Made by a program: the position numbers and the translations under genes. The notes below the pieces were generated by a model that saw nothing but the letters and a program-made list of their open reading frames with translations, had not been told where the DNA came from and searched no databases. From contig NZ_CP036274.1 in NCBI RefSeq assembly GCF_007747655.1, forward strand, positions 3,844,001-3,908,000: a DNA stretch of 64,000 bases. Reading direction: 5' to 3'. Numbering within the stretch: position 1 is the first letter of the stretch; each line of letters begins with the position of its first letter. Origin of the DNA: Anatilimnocola aggregata (GTDB lineage Bacteria; Planctomycetota; Planctomycetia; Pirellulales; Pirellulaceae). This document shows, piece after piece, positions 55,501 through 63,928 of this stretch.

Positions 55501-55894
55501 GCACTTTGACGCGGCGAACATCGATCCGACTGATCTGCGGCAGTTTGGTGAGCAACTCTGGCAAGCTGGTATCGCAATGGATGATGGCTTCTTCGATTTG
55601 GGCGATGAGGGGAGCTGTTTTGCCCCCTGCTTCCTGAATGGTAATGCCGCGGATCTCGATGCCGCGCGAATCGAGCCGCCGCGCGGAGCGAACCGTGACT
55701 TGCAAACCTTGGTAGTGATCGCGGAGTCGCTGCTCGACGCGGGCCCGAATTTCGCGGTCGAGCTTGTTCACGCCGTAATAACGAACGGCCACGAGAATCG
55801 CGAACACGAGCGAGACACCAATCACGACGCGCACGGTCTGCTGCCGCAAGGCAGAGCCCCAAGTGCTGGTCGAACTGGTGATCGTGGAATCCAT
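52571..55894 (-). CDS. Large AsmA/YhdP-like protein
   Basis: 1107 residues. One N-terminal membrane helix (~19-40, VRVVIGVSLVFAILVAVRYY) and then a very long beta-rich periplasmic region of repeated strand motifs, ending in an AsmA-like C-terminal domain (~920-1060: HTYRGQGQVRLRDADIYEL, LSSIQRPDRTAFTQSNIDF, LKGRGRLTAGREINMQLYTQ). AsmA/YhdP/TamB-like proteins form bridges between inner and outer membrane and transport phospholipid in other bacteria. The family size (~1100-1300) matches. The C-terminal tail has a polar, basic stretch. It is co-directional with the GT39-like gene 11 bp upstream and probably co-transcribed. Confidence 0.85.
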   Translation of the reverse strand: MDSTITSSTSTWGSALRQQTVRVVIGVSLVFAILVAVRYYGVNKLDREIRARVEQRLRDHYQGLQVTVRSARRLDSRGIEIRGITIQEAGGKTAPLIAQIEEAIIHCDTSLPELLTKLPQISRIDVRRVKVRAERKPSGVWNVSHLLPLPSVGGQAPHATISDGTVEVIDPSQGNTTPLTLRNIELTVGSAAPTPEVATAPVLPVPATVDNRAALSLKVQGTIAGDHFERVEVEGTVQPFAGSWDLRGAVEGLEFSPRLRAALPREAGELLAPLSSVRGRTQFGFHVTCPTTQAREQQGAKVDFVVHGRIAEGRIDDARLPDPLTDVEATIRLDPQGVWINDLTGRCGPAELQLNAELHGYSPNSPCQIDLIAERLNLDRLTVTELPATLQKVWSDFAPRGIVDIRTRLTSDGRNWTPEVTIKCHNLSLQYEKFPYRMTDASGTVELKDDHLKVRLEMIGGGKIIVCRAEIDHPGPEFRGWLQLHSQGGPLAIDDRLLHAFTPSAQLIVRKFQPRGAVSFHATLEREHGTAPLHRKLNVTLHDLTIQHEAFPYPIDRVNGTLQMTNDNWDFTNLSGRNDSGYIVGHGTWRKDAPDGNQLQLQFTASDLPLEDELRRALSPAMQRLWVNMRPRGNIDHLQVQVKYDPALHKTSVAVDAEKWPPNRNVEGRTISIEPTWFRYSLDNLTGSFHYRDGETTLQNVTATHGRLTLTTEGQTQLMPDGACRVMLSRVTADRMLVDHELLAALPAGFAASLSKLAINGPLNMQGALGITVPADVEQPPQIDWDLNFDIENGSLTAGVPIEHIHGSVRLKGRNQASTFENRGELQIDSAVVRDVQLTQIRGPLVFDAEQLRFGGWAERDLPGRVPRQLTANVFGGAIALDGQMRFGQELPFQLQVWLEQGDLGTIVREVAPRQQRLSGKVFAVVSLSGTGEGMHTYRGQGQVRLRDADIYELPAILSMLKLSSIQRPDRTAFTQSNIDFRIEGDDLELDRIELAGDAITLKGRGRLTAGREINMQLYTQVGRDDAQIPIFRPILGEASRQFLLFEVSGPVDQPIVQRQVFPQLNERLQELFPELAQLGVVRPENRPGIGNSLIKSTKDTLMPWRK

Positions 55895-55905
55895 GCCGCG
55901 GTGAT

Positions 55906-57195
55906 TTAGCTGTTTGAAGTTGAGGAGGTAGTGGGCGGTCTACGAACAGTCGTGATGAGCCAGGAAACGGCCACGGCCGAGAGAATCAGCAGCGGAACCA
56001 TGGCGGGCTGCCGGTAACGAATGGAGCTTACGAAGATCATGTGCAACGAGGTGAAGTAAATCGCGGGCAGCAGAAGCAGCCACACCGGCCAACCGTGCGA
56101 GCGCGATCGCCACAAGCCGATCGCGGCCAGAATCATGGCGGGGAGATAGCTGATCATCAGCACGAGGCGCAGCTTATTGCTGCGGAACTCAGCGGCATTG
56201 GGGAGAGGACTCCAGATGCGCAGGAATTTTATCCCGGCCAGTTGCAACGCTCGTTGGGGGTTGGCGGTTATCCAGGCGACGCTGTCGCGCTGCAGTCGCT
56301 GGTCGAGTCGATCTTCGAAGAGTTGATTTGCCGGCGGCAGATTCGCAGCGTCCAGCTGTTTTTGTAAACGTTCGTACTCGGGGACGAAGCGCATGTCGCT
56401 TGCGCCCGTGGCGATGGGACTTAATCCGTCGTACAAGCTTGCGCCCACTTGCAACGAAGTGGGGACAAATCGCCCGGCGACGGAGTAGGTGTAATACCAC
56501 CAGGGAGACATCGTCAGCGCGAGTCCCACCATCATCAGCACGCCAATCTGCAACTGCTTCACTCGCTCGACAGTCAGCACGATGCCGATGCCCAGCGCGA
56601 AAGGAGTGAACAGTAACCAACTGGGTCGCATCAGCGTGGCCACTCCCGCCGCAACACCAGCGAGTAACGAATAGATCACTACGTCGCGGCGCGAACTTGC
56701 TCGCCAGGCTGCCAGCCAGGCGATGAGCTGCGCGATCATTAACGGAGTGAAGGGTGCTTCGCTTAATACGAACACACTTTGGGCAATCGCTTCGGGATAG
56801 ACCGTCACCGCGAGGGCGGTAAGAAGTGCCGTTCGATCGTCGAACATCTGCCACGCCAGCGCGGCAGCGAGCGCCACCGTAAGTGTGCCGAGGAGTGCCG
56901 AAAGGAAGCGACCACTCATGACTGAAACATCGTGGCCACCGGCAACAAAGAGCACGCTCAACAGCAGTGGATAACCGGGGGTACGGAAGACTCGATAGCG
57001 CTCGGGGCCAAACTCATAAGGCTGACCAGCGGCAATTGTCTGTCCCAGTTGCCAATAACTTTCACTATCAGGAAAACCAAACCGCTGGCCCGCTGGGACT
57101 CGGCTTTGCCACCAGAAGGCAGCCCCCAGTCGCACGATGAGCGCGACAGCCAGAATGGCCGCGAGCACCCAGCGAGTACGAATTCCGGGGAGCAT
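55906..57195 (-). CDS. Glycosyltransferase family 39-like membrane protein
   Basis: About 429 residues with ~10-11 membrane helices. The first periplasmic loop carries GFPDSESYWQLGQTIAAGQP with the acidic residue typical of GT39/ArnT-type transferases, and RVFRTPGYPLLLSVLFV. These enzymes transfer a sugar from a polyprenyl-phosphate donor at the periplasmic face. The ATG at 57195 is preferred to the GTG at 57210 because GAGG lies 8 nt upstream. It precedes the AsmA-like gene by 11 bp. Acceptor unknown. Confidence 0.8.
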   Translation of the reverse strand: MLPGIRTRWVLAAILAVALIVRLGAAFWWQSRVPAGQRFGFPDSESYWQLGQTIAAGQPYEFGPERYRVFRTPGYPLLLSVLFVAGGHDVSVMSGRFLSALLGTLTVALAAALAWQMFDDRTALLTALAVTVYPEAIAQSVFVLSEAPFTPLMIAQLIAWLAAWRASSRRDVVIYSLLAGVAAGVATLMRPSWLLFTPFALGIGIVLTVERVKQLQIGVLMMVGLALTMSPWWYYTYSVAGRFVPTSLQVGASLYDGLSPIATGASDMRFVPEYERLQKQLDAANLPPANQLFEDRLDQRLQRDSVAWITANPQRALQLAGIKFLRIWSPLPNAAEFRSNKLRLVLMISYLPAMILAAIGLWRSRSHGWPVWLLLLPAIYFTSLHMIFVSSIRYRQPAMVPLLILSAVAVSWLITTVRRPPTTSSTSNS

Positions 57196-57465
57196 GAAGT
57201 GGCCTCGCACAAAAAAATCGGGAGCCCCGAGTGGGCTCGCGCGCGAGGAATCGTAGAAGAAATGGAGTTTAGACGCAAGACAAGCCAGGGCTACGATTTA
57301 GAGCGATTGCTGTCTGCCAGCTACCACTGCTATTCGCAGCAGCCAGATGAATTGGTCGGCCGCACATGAAAAAGTGCTATCACTGGCGTTCGGGCTTGGA
57401 CTTACGACGATTTTTTTGGTCTCCAATCGCTACCTGCCGATCCGTTTGCCCCCTGAAGATCGAGG

Positions 57466-57494
57466 TTGACAAATAACTGTACATAAGTACAGTT
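57466..57494 (+). promoter_or_regulatory. SOS-type promoter with LexA-like palindrome overlapping it
   Basis: TTGACA at 57466-57471 is a perfect -35; TACAGT at 57488-57493 is a possible -10 with 16-nt spacing (4/6). Between and over them lies AACTGTAC-ATAA-GTACAGTT (57475-57494), a perfect 8-bp dyad that fits the LexA rule CTGT-N8-ACAG. Binding there would block RNA polymerase. The nature of the repressor is inferred from the downstream SOS genes. Confidence 0.85.
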
Positions 57495-57513
57495 TCTGCC
57501 AAGGGGATTGATC

Positions 57514-58254
57514 GTGCCTGCATCACGCCAAGAAGTCGTGGCCGCTCTGCAAGGAGCATTACGTCAGGGAGCCAAAAGCTTCGGCAACGACTTCGTTGCT
57601 AGCGGCAGCCGGGCCTTAGATGCTGAGTTGGGAGGGGGCTTTCGGCGCGGATCGCTGGTCGAGTGGTTGGCAGCAGAAGGGAGCGGGGCAGCCACGCTAG
57701 CAATCATCGCCGCCCAACGAGCGGCGCAAGGTTTTGGGGTAACCCAGGGAAGTCAGGCGATTGTGATTGTCGATCGGCAGCAGCAATTTTATCCACCTGC
57801 TGCCGCAGCGCTCGGGCTGGTTTTGTCACGGACGATCGTCGCGCGTCCCACCACCAAGCGCGACCAGGACTGGACGTTGACTCAAGCCCTTCGCTGCCCG
57901 GCAGTCGCAGCAGTGTTGTGTTGGCCAGATCGATTCGATGACCGGGCCTTTCGGCGTTGGCAATTAGCGGCCGAAGCGGGGCGCAGTTTAGGACTGATCG
58001 TCCGCAGCGAATCCGCTCGTCACGAACCCTCGTGGGCCGAAGTTCGCTTGTTGGTGGTCCCTGTTGTGGGAGGTGAGAGGAGGAGATTTCGCCTGGAGAT
58101 ACTGCGCAGTCCCACGGGGGGCGCTCGAACCATGGAAGCCAAATCCTTGGAAGTTGAACTCAGTGAAGAGGGCCTGCTCCATGACGCGAATACTTTGTCT
58201 CCGCCTTCCCAATTGGCCAGTTCAACGCCTGTGCAACGCTCGTCCCGAGCTTAA
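57514..58254 (+). CDS. imuA: ImuA-like translesion-synthesis accessory protein (RecA-related)
   Basis: About 246 residues. A RecA/SulA-related protein that works with ImuB and DnaE2 in mutagenic lesion bypass. The core GGGFRRGSLVEWLAAEGSGA contains a degenerate Walker A (lacking the Lys-Thr of true RecA). QTIVARPTTKRDQ-like segments and RFRLEILRSPTGGARTM at the C terminus are typical. GTG 57514 is chosen because AAGGGG sits 7 nt upstream; a TTG at 57508 is too close. It overlaps imuB by 74 bp. Confidence 0.85.
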   Translation: MPASRQEVVAALQGALRQGAKSFGNDFVASGSRALDAELGGGFRRGSLVEWLAAEGSGAATLAIIAAQRAAQGFGVTQGSQAIVIVDRQQQFYPPAAAALGLVLSRTIVARPTTKRDQDWTLTQALRCPAVAAVLCWPDRFDDRAFRRWQLAAEAGRSLGLIVRSESARHEPSWAEVRLLVVPVVGGERRRFRLEILRSPTGGARTMEAKSLEVELSEEGLLHDANTLSPPSQLASSTPVQRSSRA

Positions 58255-59641
58255 GCGCCGCGCGGTCGCGATTTATGAAGAACGGCAAGGTTGCCGAATC
58301 GTCGCGTCGAGCAGGTCCGATCTTTTGCCCGGCACTCCTGTCGCCGAAGCCACGGGCGTGCATCTCGAACGTTACGACCCGTTCCTCGATCGCAGCACGC
58401 TCGAGCGAATCGCCGTCTGGTGCGAACAATTTTGTCCGCTGGTGGGACTGGAAGAGACCGATCGCCCCAGCAGTCTGTTTTTCGATATTTCGGGGCTCTC
58501 GTCGCTCATTGCTGGCGAGCGAGAACTAGCCGAGCAAATTCTCCGCGCCTTTTCTCGCCGAGATTTGCAGTGCCAATTGGCCATCGCCGATACGCCGGGC
58601 CTGGCTTGGGCAGTGACGCACGACCCGGAGTCGCCGCGGATTGTCGCTCCAGGCGACCAGAAGGTGCTTTGCAATCTCGCGATCGAAACCTTGCGGTTGC
58701 CCTTCAATATTCTGCAGGTATTAAGGGAACTTGGCATTCAGCGCGTGGGGCAAATCTTGGCTTTGCCCCGTACCGCCTTGATGGCACGATTCGGGCAACT
58801 GTTACTCGATCGCCTGGATCAGCTCACGGGAGCGAAGCCCGAGATGATTACCGCAGAGCGCGCCGTGCCGGAGATTCTTGCGCGGCGAGAGTTTGAAAAT
58901 CCGGTGGAAAGTCGCAGCGTACTCGCCGCCGTTCTGCAGCAACTGGTGACTGAAATCTCGGCAGCGCTGGCGGCGCGGCAATTAGGGGCAATCCAACTGA
59001 GTTGCCAGTTGAAGTGTGAAAACGAAGAGGTGCACTTCATCGTGGGGTTGTTTGAGGCCAGTGGCAATCCTCGCCATTTGCAGGAACTGGTCGCAATGCA
59101 ATTGGAGCAATGTCTTATCCCGGGCCCGGTGTCTGGCGTATGCCTGGCAGTGCTTCTTTCTGCCCGCTTAATCGCTCGACAGCGGGAATTGTTCGTTACG
59201 AACCAGAATCACACGCGCGACTTGGCTCTCTTGATCGACCGCCTGAGTAGCCGCTTGGGACGAGAGGCTGTCTTGCGAGCCTTGCTCGGGGCCGATGCTC
59301 AGCCGGAGTATGCTTTTCGTTATGAAATTCTGGCTGGCAGGGCTAATCGCTCGCTTGGCACCGAGCATCGCAAATTGCCGCTGCGACCGTTGTTTTTAAC
59401 GCGGCCTCCCCTCCCACTCGCCGCGTTATCGATTGCACCAGCAGGAGCACCGGTGAAGTTTCGGCTGCAAGGGGGAGAGCATCGCATTCTGCGCAGCTGG
59501 GGCCCCGAGCGAATTCAAACGGGCTGGTGGCGCGGCCAATACATTCGGCGCGATTACTACCGAGTGGAGTGCGATATCGGCCAGCATTACTGGCTCTTTC
59601 GCAGTGGCGGCAAATGGTTTTTGCACGGGGTCTTCGCTTAA
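58181..59641 (+). CDS. imuB: ImuB, catalytically degenerate Y-family polymerase
   Basis: 486 residues. The N terminus TRILCLRLPNWPVQRLCNAR lacks the acidic residue found at the start of active Y-family enzymes, and SLFFDISGLSSLI replaces the second catalytic pair, so it is likely inactive as a polymerase and acts as a hub linking the beta clamp, ImuA and DnaE2. The C-terminal module WGPERIQTGWW, RDYYRVECDIGQHYWLFRSG and KWFLHGVFA is diagnostic. GAGGG lies 8-12 nt before the ATG. It overlaps imuA and ends 2 nt before dnaE2. Confidence 0.93.
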   Translation: MTRILCLRLPNWPVQRLCNARPELKRRAVAIYEERQGCRIVASSRSDLLPGTPVAEATGVHLERYDPFLDRSTLERIAVWCEQFCPLVGLEETDRPSSLFFDISGLSSLIAGERELAEQILRAFSRRDLQCQLAIADTPGLAWAVTHDPESPRIVAPGDQKVLCNLAIETLRLPFNILQVLRELGIQRVGQILALPRTALMARFGQLLLDRLDQLTGAKPEMITAERAVPEILARREFENPVESRSVLAAVLQQLVTEISAALAARQLGAIQLSCQLKCENEEVHFIVGLFEASGNPRHLQELVAMQLEQCLIPGPVSGVCLAVLLSARLIARQRELFVTNQNHTRDLALLIDRLSSRLGREAVLRALLGADAQPEYAFRYEILAGRANRSLGTEHRKLPLRPLFLTRPPLPLAALSIAPAGAPVKFRLQGGEHRILRSWGPERIQTGWWRGQYIRRDYYRVECDIGQHYWLFRSGGKWFLHGVFA

Positions 59642-59643
59642 CC

Positions 59644-62600
59644 ATGCCCGAACACCACGATGACAAACGAATCATTCGGCTCACTCCGCCGAGCCAGGTG
59701 AGACCGGGCAATTATGCCGAATTGCACTGCAAGACGAACTTTTCGTTCTTGGAAGGAGCATCGCATCCCGACGAACTAGTAAATCGCGCGGCCGAATTGA
59801 GTTATGCCGCGCTCGCGATCACCGACCGCAACAGCTTGGCAGGTGTGGTTCGCGCGCATGGAGCAGCCAAGCAAGTGGGACTCAAGTTGCTGATTGGCGC
59901 GGAGATCGTGCCAATCGATGCCGCGCCCCTCGTGCTGCTGGCAACCGATCGCCCTGCCTACAGCAGGCTTTCGCAGCTCATTACATTGGGACGGCGCAAG
60001 GCCCCCAAAGGAGAATGTCACCTGACATTTGACGATGTGGCCAGGCATGCCGCCGGCTTGCTCGCGTGTGTGATCGATCAGCATGTCGATGTATTTCGCT
60101 ACCGCGAAGTGTTTGCCGATCGGTGTTATCTGCTGGCCGAGTTGCACTACGGAACCAATGACGAGCACGATTTACAACACGCTCTGCGGTTAGCAAAACG
60201 GGCGAACACTCCTTTAGTTGCCGCAGGTGGAGTTCATTTTCATACTCCCGAGCGGAGGCCCTTGGCGGATGTGCTAACAGCCATTCGCGCCGGCTGTACG
60301 GTAACTGAAGCTGCCGAACTGCTGCTCCCCAATGCCGAGCGGCATTTGAAATCGCCTGAACAAATGGAGGAGCTATTTGCCCACGCACCAGAAGCCGTGC
60401 GCAGAACGCTCGAAATCGCCGCCCGCTGCACCTTCTCGCTGGATGAACTGAAGTACGAATATCCCGAGGAACTATCTCCACCTGGGCAATCCCTTCCCCA
60501 GTATCTGGCTCACTTAACCTGGAACGGAGCTCAGCAGCGATATCCAGCGGGATTGCCCGAGAAGGTCGAGCAGCAAATCCATTACGAACTTCAGCTGATC
60601 AACCAACTTCATTACGAAGCCTATTTTTTGACTGTTTGGGATCTGGTTCGTTTTGCTCGTGAGCGCGGCATTCTCTGTCAGGGGCGTGGCTCGGCAGCCA
60701 ACTCGGTCGTTTGCTATTGCCTGGGAGTGACTGCCGTCGACCCCGATCGCATCGATGTGTTGTTCGAACGCTTCATCAGCGCCGAGCGCGACGAAGCTCC
60801 GGACATCGACATCGATTTCGAGCACGAGCGACGCGAGGAAGTACTGCAATATCTCTACGACAAATATGGTCGCGAACGAGCCGGCATCGTCGCTGAAGTG
60901 ATTACCTATCGGCCGCGCTCGGCGGTTCGCGATGTGGGAAAGGCGCTGGGACTGTCACTCGACAAGGTCGATAAGCTGGCCAAGCATCTCGATAGTTATC
61001 ATGCGGAGAAGATGAACGAGCGACTGGTCCAGGCGGGGCTCGATCACGATTCTCTCTTGGGATCGCAACTTTTTGCACTCGCAGGAGAACTTATCGGCTT
61101 TCCGCGGCATTTGGGGCAACATGTTGGTGGCATGGTAATCACGCAGCGACCGTTGTGGGAATTGGTTCCCATTGAAAACGCGGCCATGCCCGGTCGCACC
61201 GTCATTGAGTGGGACAAAAACGACCTCGACGAACTGGGCCTGCTGAAGGTCGACTGCCTCTCGCTGGGCATGCTCACAGCCATTCGTAAATGTTTTGCAT
61301 TAATCGAACAAGCAACGGGCCGCGCACTCACACTGGCAGATATTCCCGAAGGAGATACCGCTGTTTACACGATGATCTCCCGCGCCGACACGATGGGCGT
61401 CTTTCAAATCGAAAGTCGCGCACAAATGAGCATGCTGCCACGCCTGCGCCCGGAATGCTTTTATGACCTGGTGATTGAAGTAGCCATCGTTCGCCCCGGA
61501 CCCATACAAGGCAACATGGTGCATCCTTATTTACGCCGTCGCACTGGCGAAGAAGCCATCACTTATCCCAGCGAAGAAATCGGCAAGGTGCTGCAGAAAA
61601 CGTTGGGAGTGCCCTTGTTTCAAGAGCAGGCGATGCGTTTGGCGGTGGTTGCGGCGGGCTTCACTCCGGGCGAAGCCGACGAATTGCGGCGAGCGATGGG
61701 CAGCTGGCGAAAGACGGGAGTGATTGAACGGTTCGGTAAGAAGCTCATTGATGGGATGACGGCTAAGGGACTTTCGACGGAGTTCGCCGAACGGGTTTTC
61801 AATCAGATTAAAGGCTTTGGCGAGTATGGCTTTCCGGAGTCGCACGCCGCCAGTTTCGCGCTGCTGGTGTATGCGTCGGCCTGGCTAAAGCATCACTATC
61901 CAGCAGCCTTTTGTGCGTCGCTCATCAACAGTCAACCGATGGGCTTTTATGCTCCCGCGCAACTGGTTCGCAACGCGCGCGAGAACGGCGTGAAAGTCTT
62001 GCCGGTTGACGTCAATCACAGCGAGTGGGACTGCACACTCGAAGCTGGCGCAATGCGGTTGGGGTTAAGGACCATTGCGGGCTTATCGGCCACCGTGGTT
62101 TCGAGAATTGCCCAGGCGCGTCCTTTCTGCTCGGTCACCGATTTTACGGAGCGGACGGAACTCGGCGTTCCGGTTGTCAAATTGCTGGCCGATGCCGATG
62201 CCTTCCATTCGTTGCAATTAGATCGTCGGCAAGCCCTCTGGCAGTCGCTGGCGCAAGAGCCGAAGAAACTCCCGCTGCTGGCTGGCCTGGCGGACGAAGA
62301 AGATGTTCCCAGCGAACTGCCTGCCATGAGCGGACTCGAGCAGGTTCTTGCCGACTATCGGACCCAAGGCCTTTCGCTGCGAGCGCATCCTCTGTCGTTT
62401 TTTCGCGATGAAATGCAATCGCTGCAAATCACTCCCGCAGCAGAGTTGAGTGAAAAGCCCGATGGCACGTCAATCAAAGTCGCCGGGCTGGTACTCGTTC
62501 GGCAGCGTCCCAGTACCGCAAAGGGAATAACCTTCGTCACACTCGAAGACGAGACGGGAGTCGCCAACCTGATCATCCGCGTAGAAGTTTGGGACCGCTA

Positions 62601-62748
62601 TTATAAGGTGGCTCGCACTGCTGCTGCCTTGATCGCCACCGGTCGCCTCCAAAATCAACGTGAGGTAATTCACGTGCTGGTCACGAAGTTAGAGAACCTC
62701 GCTGGCCGCGTTGGTGGGATGAAATCCCAGTCCCGCGATTTTCATTGA
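59644..62748 (+). CDS. dnaE2: Error-prone DNA polymerase DnaE2
   Basis: About 1034 residues. PHP domain (YAELHCKTNFSFLEGASHPD, LAITDRNSLAGVVRAHGA) followed by the C-family palm with DEAPDIDIDFEHERREEVL (metal-binding Asp residues) and GVFQIESRAQMSMLPRLRP, then the fingers and the OB-fold (IKVAGLVLVRQRPSTAKGIT, LEDETGVANLIIRVEVWD). DnaE2-type enzymes synthesise past lesions with low fidelity and need ImuA/ImuB. The ATG at 59644 gives a normal family N terminus; the longer open frame upstream lies inside imuB. Last gene of the SOS cassette. Confidence 0.95.
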   Translation: MPEHHDDKRIIRLTPPSQVRPGNYAELHCKTNFSFLEGASHPDELVNRAAELSYAALAITDRNSLAGVVRAHGAAKQVGLKLLIGAEIVPIDAAPLVLLATDRPAYSRLSQLITLGRRKAPKGECHLTFDDVARHAAGLLACVIDQHVDVFRYREVFADRCYLLAELHYGTNDEHDLQHALRLAKRANTPLVAAGGVHFHTPERRPLADVLTAIRAGCTVTEAAELLLPNAERHLKSPEQMEELFAHAPEAVRRTLEIAARCTFSLDELKYEYPEELSPPGQSLPQYLAHLTWNGAQQRYPAGLPEKVEQQIHYELQLINQLHYEAYFLTVWDLVRFARERGILCQGRGSAANSVVCYCLGVTAVDPDRIDVLFERFISAERDEAPDIDIDFEHERREEVLQYLYDKYGRERAGIVAEVITYRPRSAVRDVGKALGLSLDKVDKLAKHLDSYHAEKMNERLVQAGLDHDSLLGSQLFALAGELIGFPRHLGQHVGGMVITQRPLWELVPIENAAMPGRTVIEWDKNDLDELGLLKVDCLSLGMLTAIRKCFALIEQATGRALTLADIPEGDTAVYTMISRADTMGVFQIESRAQMSMLPRLRPECFYDLVIEVAIVRPGPIQGNMVHPYLRRRTGEEAITYPSEEIGKVLQKTLGVPLFQEQAMRLAVVAAGFTPGEADELRRAMGSWRKTGVIERFGKKLIDGMTAKGLSTEFAERVFNQIKGFGEYGFPESHAASFALLVYASAWLKHHYPAAFCASLINSQPMGFYAPAQLVRNARENGVKVLPVDVNHSEWDCTLEAGAMRLGLRTIAGLSATVVSRIAQARPFCSVTDFTERTELGVPVVKLLADADAFHSLQLDRRQALWQSLAQEPKKLPLLAGLADEEDVPSELPAMSGLEQVLADYRTQGLSLRAHPLSFFRDEMQSLQITPAAELSEKPDGTSIKVAGLVLVRQRPSTAKGITFVTLEDETGVANLIIRVEVWDRYYKVARTAAALIATGRLQNQREVIHVLVTKLENLAGRVGGMKSQSRDFH

Positions 62749-62830
62749 ATCAGAGGACAATACCTCTGCAAGTGATGTACGATTTGCTGACCGCTCGAAT
62801 ACTCAACTCATATCCAAAGGCGCCTCAACC

Positions 62831-63928
62831 ATGCGACGACGCAGCTTTCTACAAGCCACTGCGGCAGCTACGTTCACTTCGCCAATTCTTGCAGCCGTTC
62901 GCGCGGGTAGATGGGACGCAGCAGCCGAGGTACTGACGAAGGCCACCGATTCGAAGCAAGTTCACGCAGCCACCCTGTACGTTTCCCAAAAGGACGATTC
63001 GTACACCCGCCACTTCGGGCAGGCCACCACAGGCGACGCCATGTTCCTGCTAGGTTCCATTTCGAAGCCAATCAACATCACGGCGGTGATGACCCTTTAT
63101 GACCAGGGCAAGTTCCAACTCGAAGATCGCGTGAAGAAGTTCCTTCCCACCTTCACAGGCGGAGGGCGAGACGATGTAACGATCCGCCACTTGCTAACCC
63201 ACGTCTCCGGTTTGCCCGACCAATTGGCCAGCAACAATGAACTGCGCAAGAGGCATGCTTCACTCACAGAATTCAGTGAGCAGACACTGCGCACCCCGCT
63301 GAGCTTTGCCCCAGGGACGAAATACCAATACTCCAGCATGGGAATCTTGTTGGCGACCCGCATCGCGGAACTGATCAGCGGCACCGATATCCTGACACTT
63401 GTCGATCGCAGCGTATTGCAGCCGCTGGGGATGAAGCATTCGGCCCAAGGAGTCGGTCGGTTCCAACTCACGGACCTGCTCCCTTGCCAGATGGACGGCG
63501 CTGCGCCCGAATCAGGAAGCGGCGATCCCCAGGCTAAAGACTGGAACTGGAACAGCCCCTACTGGCGCAAACTGGGCGCTCCGTGGGGAGGCACGCATGC
63601 CTCGGCTCCCGATGTCGGTAGATTTCTCGCGGAGTTCATGGACCAGCGGAACGTTGCTATCAAGCCCGCCACAGCGCGACTGATGCTCCAAAACCACAAT
63701 CCCGCAGGATTCACGCCGCGCGGTCTTGGATTTCACGTTGGCGCCGAGTCCGGCAGTAAAGGCTGCTCCGACCAAACCTTTGGTCACACTGGATCCACGG
63801 GCACACTCTGCTGGGCCGATCCCCAGAGTAAAACCATTTGCGTGGTTCTGACCACGCTCCCGCGCCGCGCCGTGCAGCCTCATCCACGTGAAGTAGCAGC
63901 CAACTACGTTGCTGCGGCAGTGCGGTAA
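62831..63928 (+). CDS. Serine hydrolase (beta-lactamase family, class C-like), Tat-exported
   Basis: 365 residues. An RR-containing signal (MRRRSFLQATAAATFTSPIL) resembles a Tat signal. The catalytic motif LGSISKPINI (S-x-x-K), Tyr motif YQYSSMG and late HTGSTG give the penicillin-binding/serine-hydrolase set. These proteins act as esterases, peptidases or beta-lactamases outside the cytoplasm; the substrate is unknown. It starts 82 bp after dnaE2 and is not obviously part of the SOS cassette. The last 72 bp of the window hold no further gene. Confidence 0.92.
   Translation: MRRRSFLQATAAATFTSPILAAVRAGRWDAAAEVLTKATDSKQVHAATLYVSQKDDSYTRHFGQATTGDAMFLLGSISKPINITAVMTLYDQGKFQLEDRVKKFLPTFTGGGRDDVTIRHLLTHVSGLPDQLASNNELRKRHASLTEFSEQTLRTPLSFAPGTKYQYSSMGILLATRIAELISGTDILTLVDRSVLQPLGMKHSAQGVGRFQLTDLLPCQMDGAAPESGSGDPQAKDWNWNSPYWRKLGAPWGGTHASAPDVGRFLAEFMDQRNVAIKPATARLMLQNHNPAGFTPRGLGFHVGAESGSKGCSDQTFGHTGSTGTLCWADPQSKTICVVLTTLPRRAVQPHPREVAANYVAAAVR

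Noticed and set aside
62745-62936. A short frame overlapping the end of dnaE2
   Set aside because: It overlaps two well-supported genes and has no motif.
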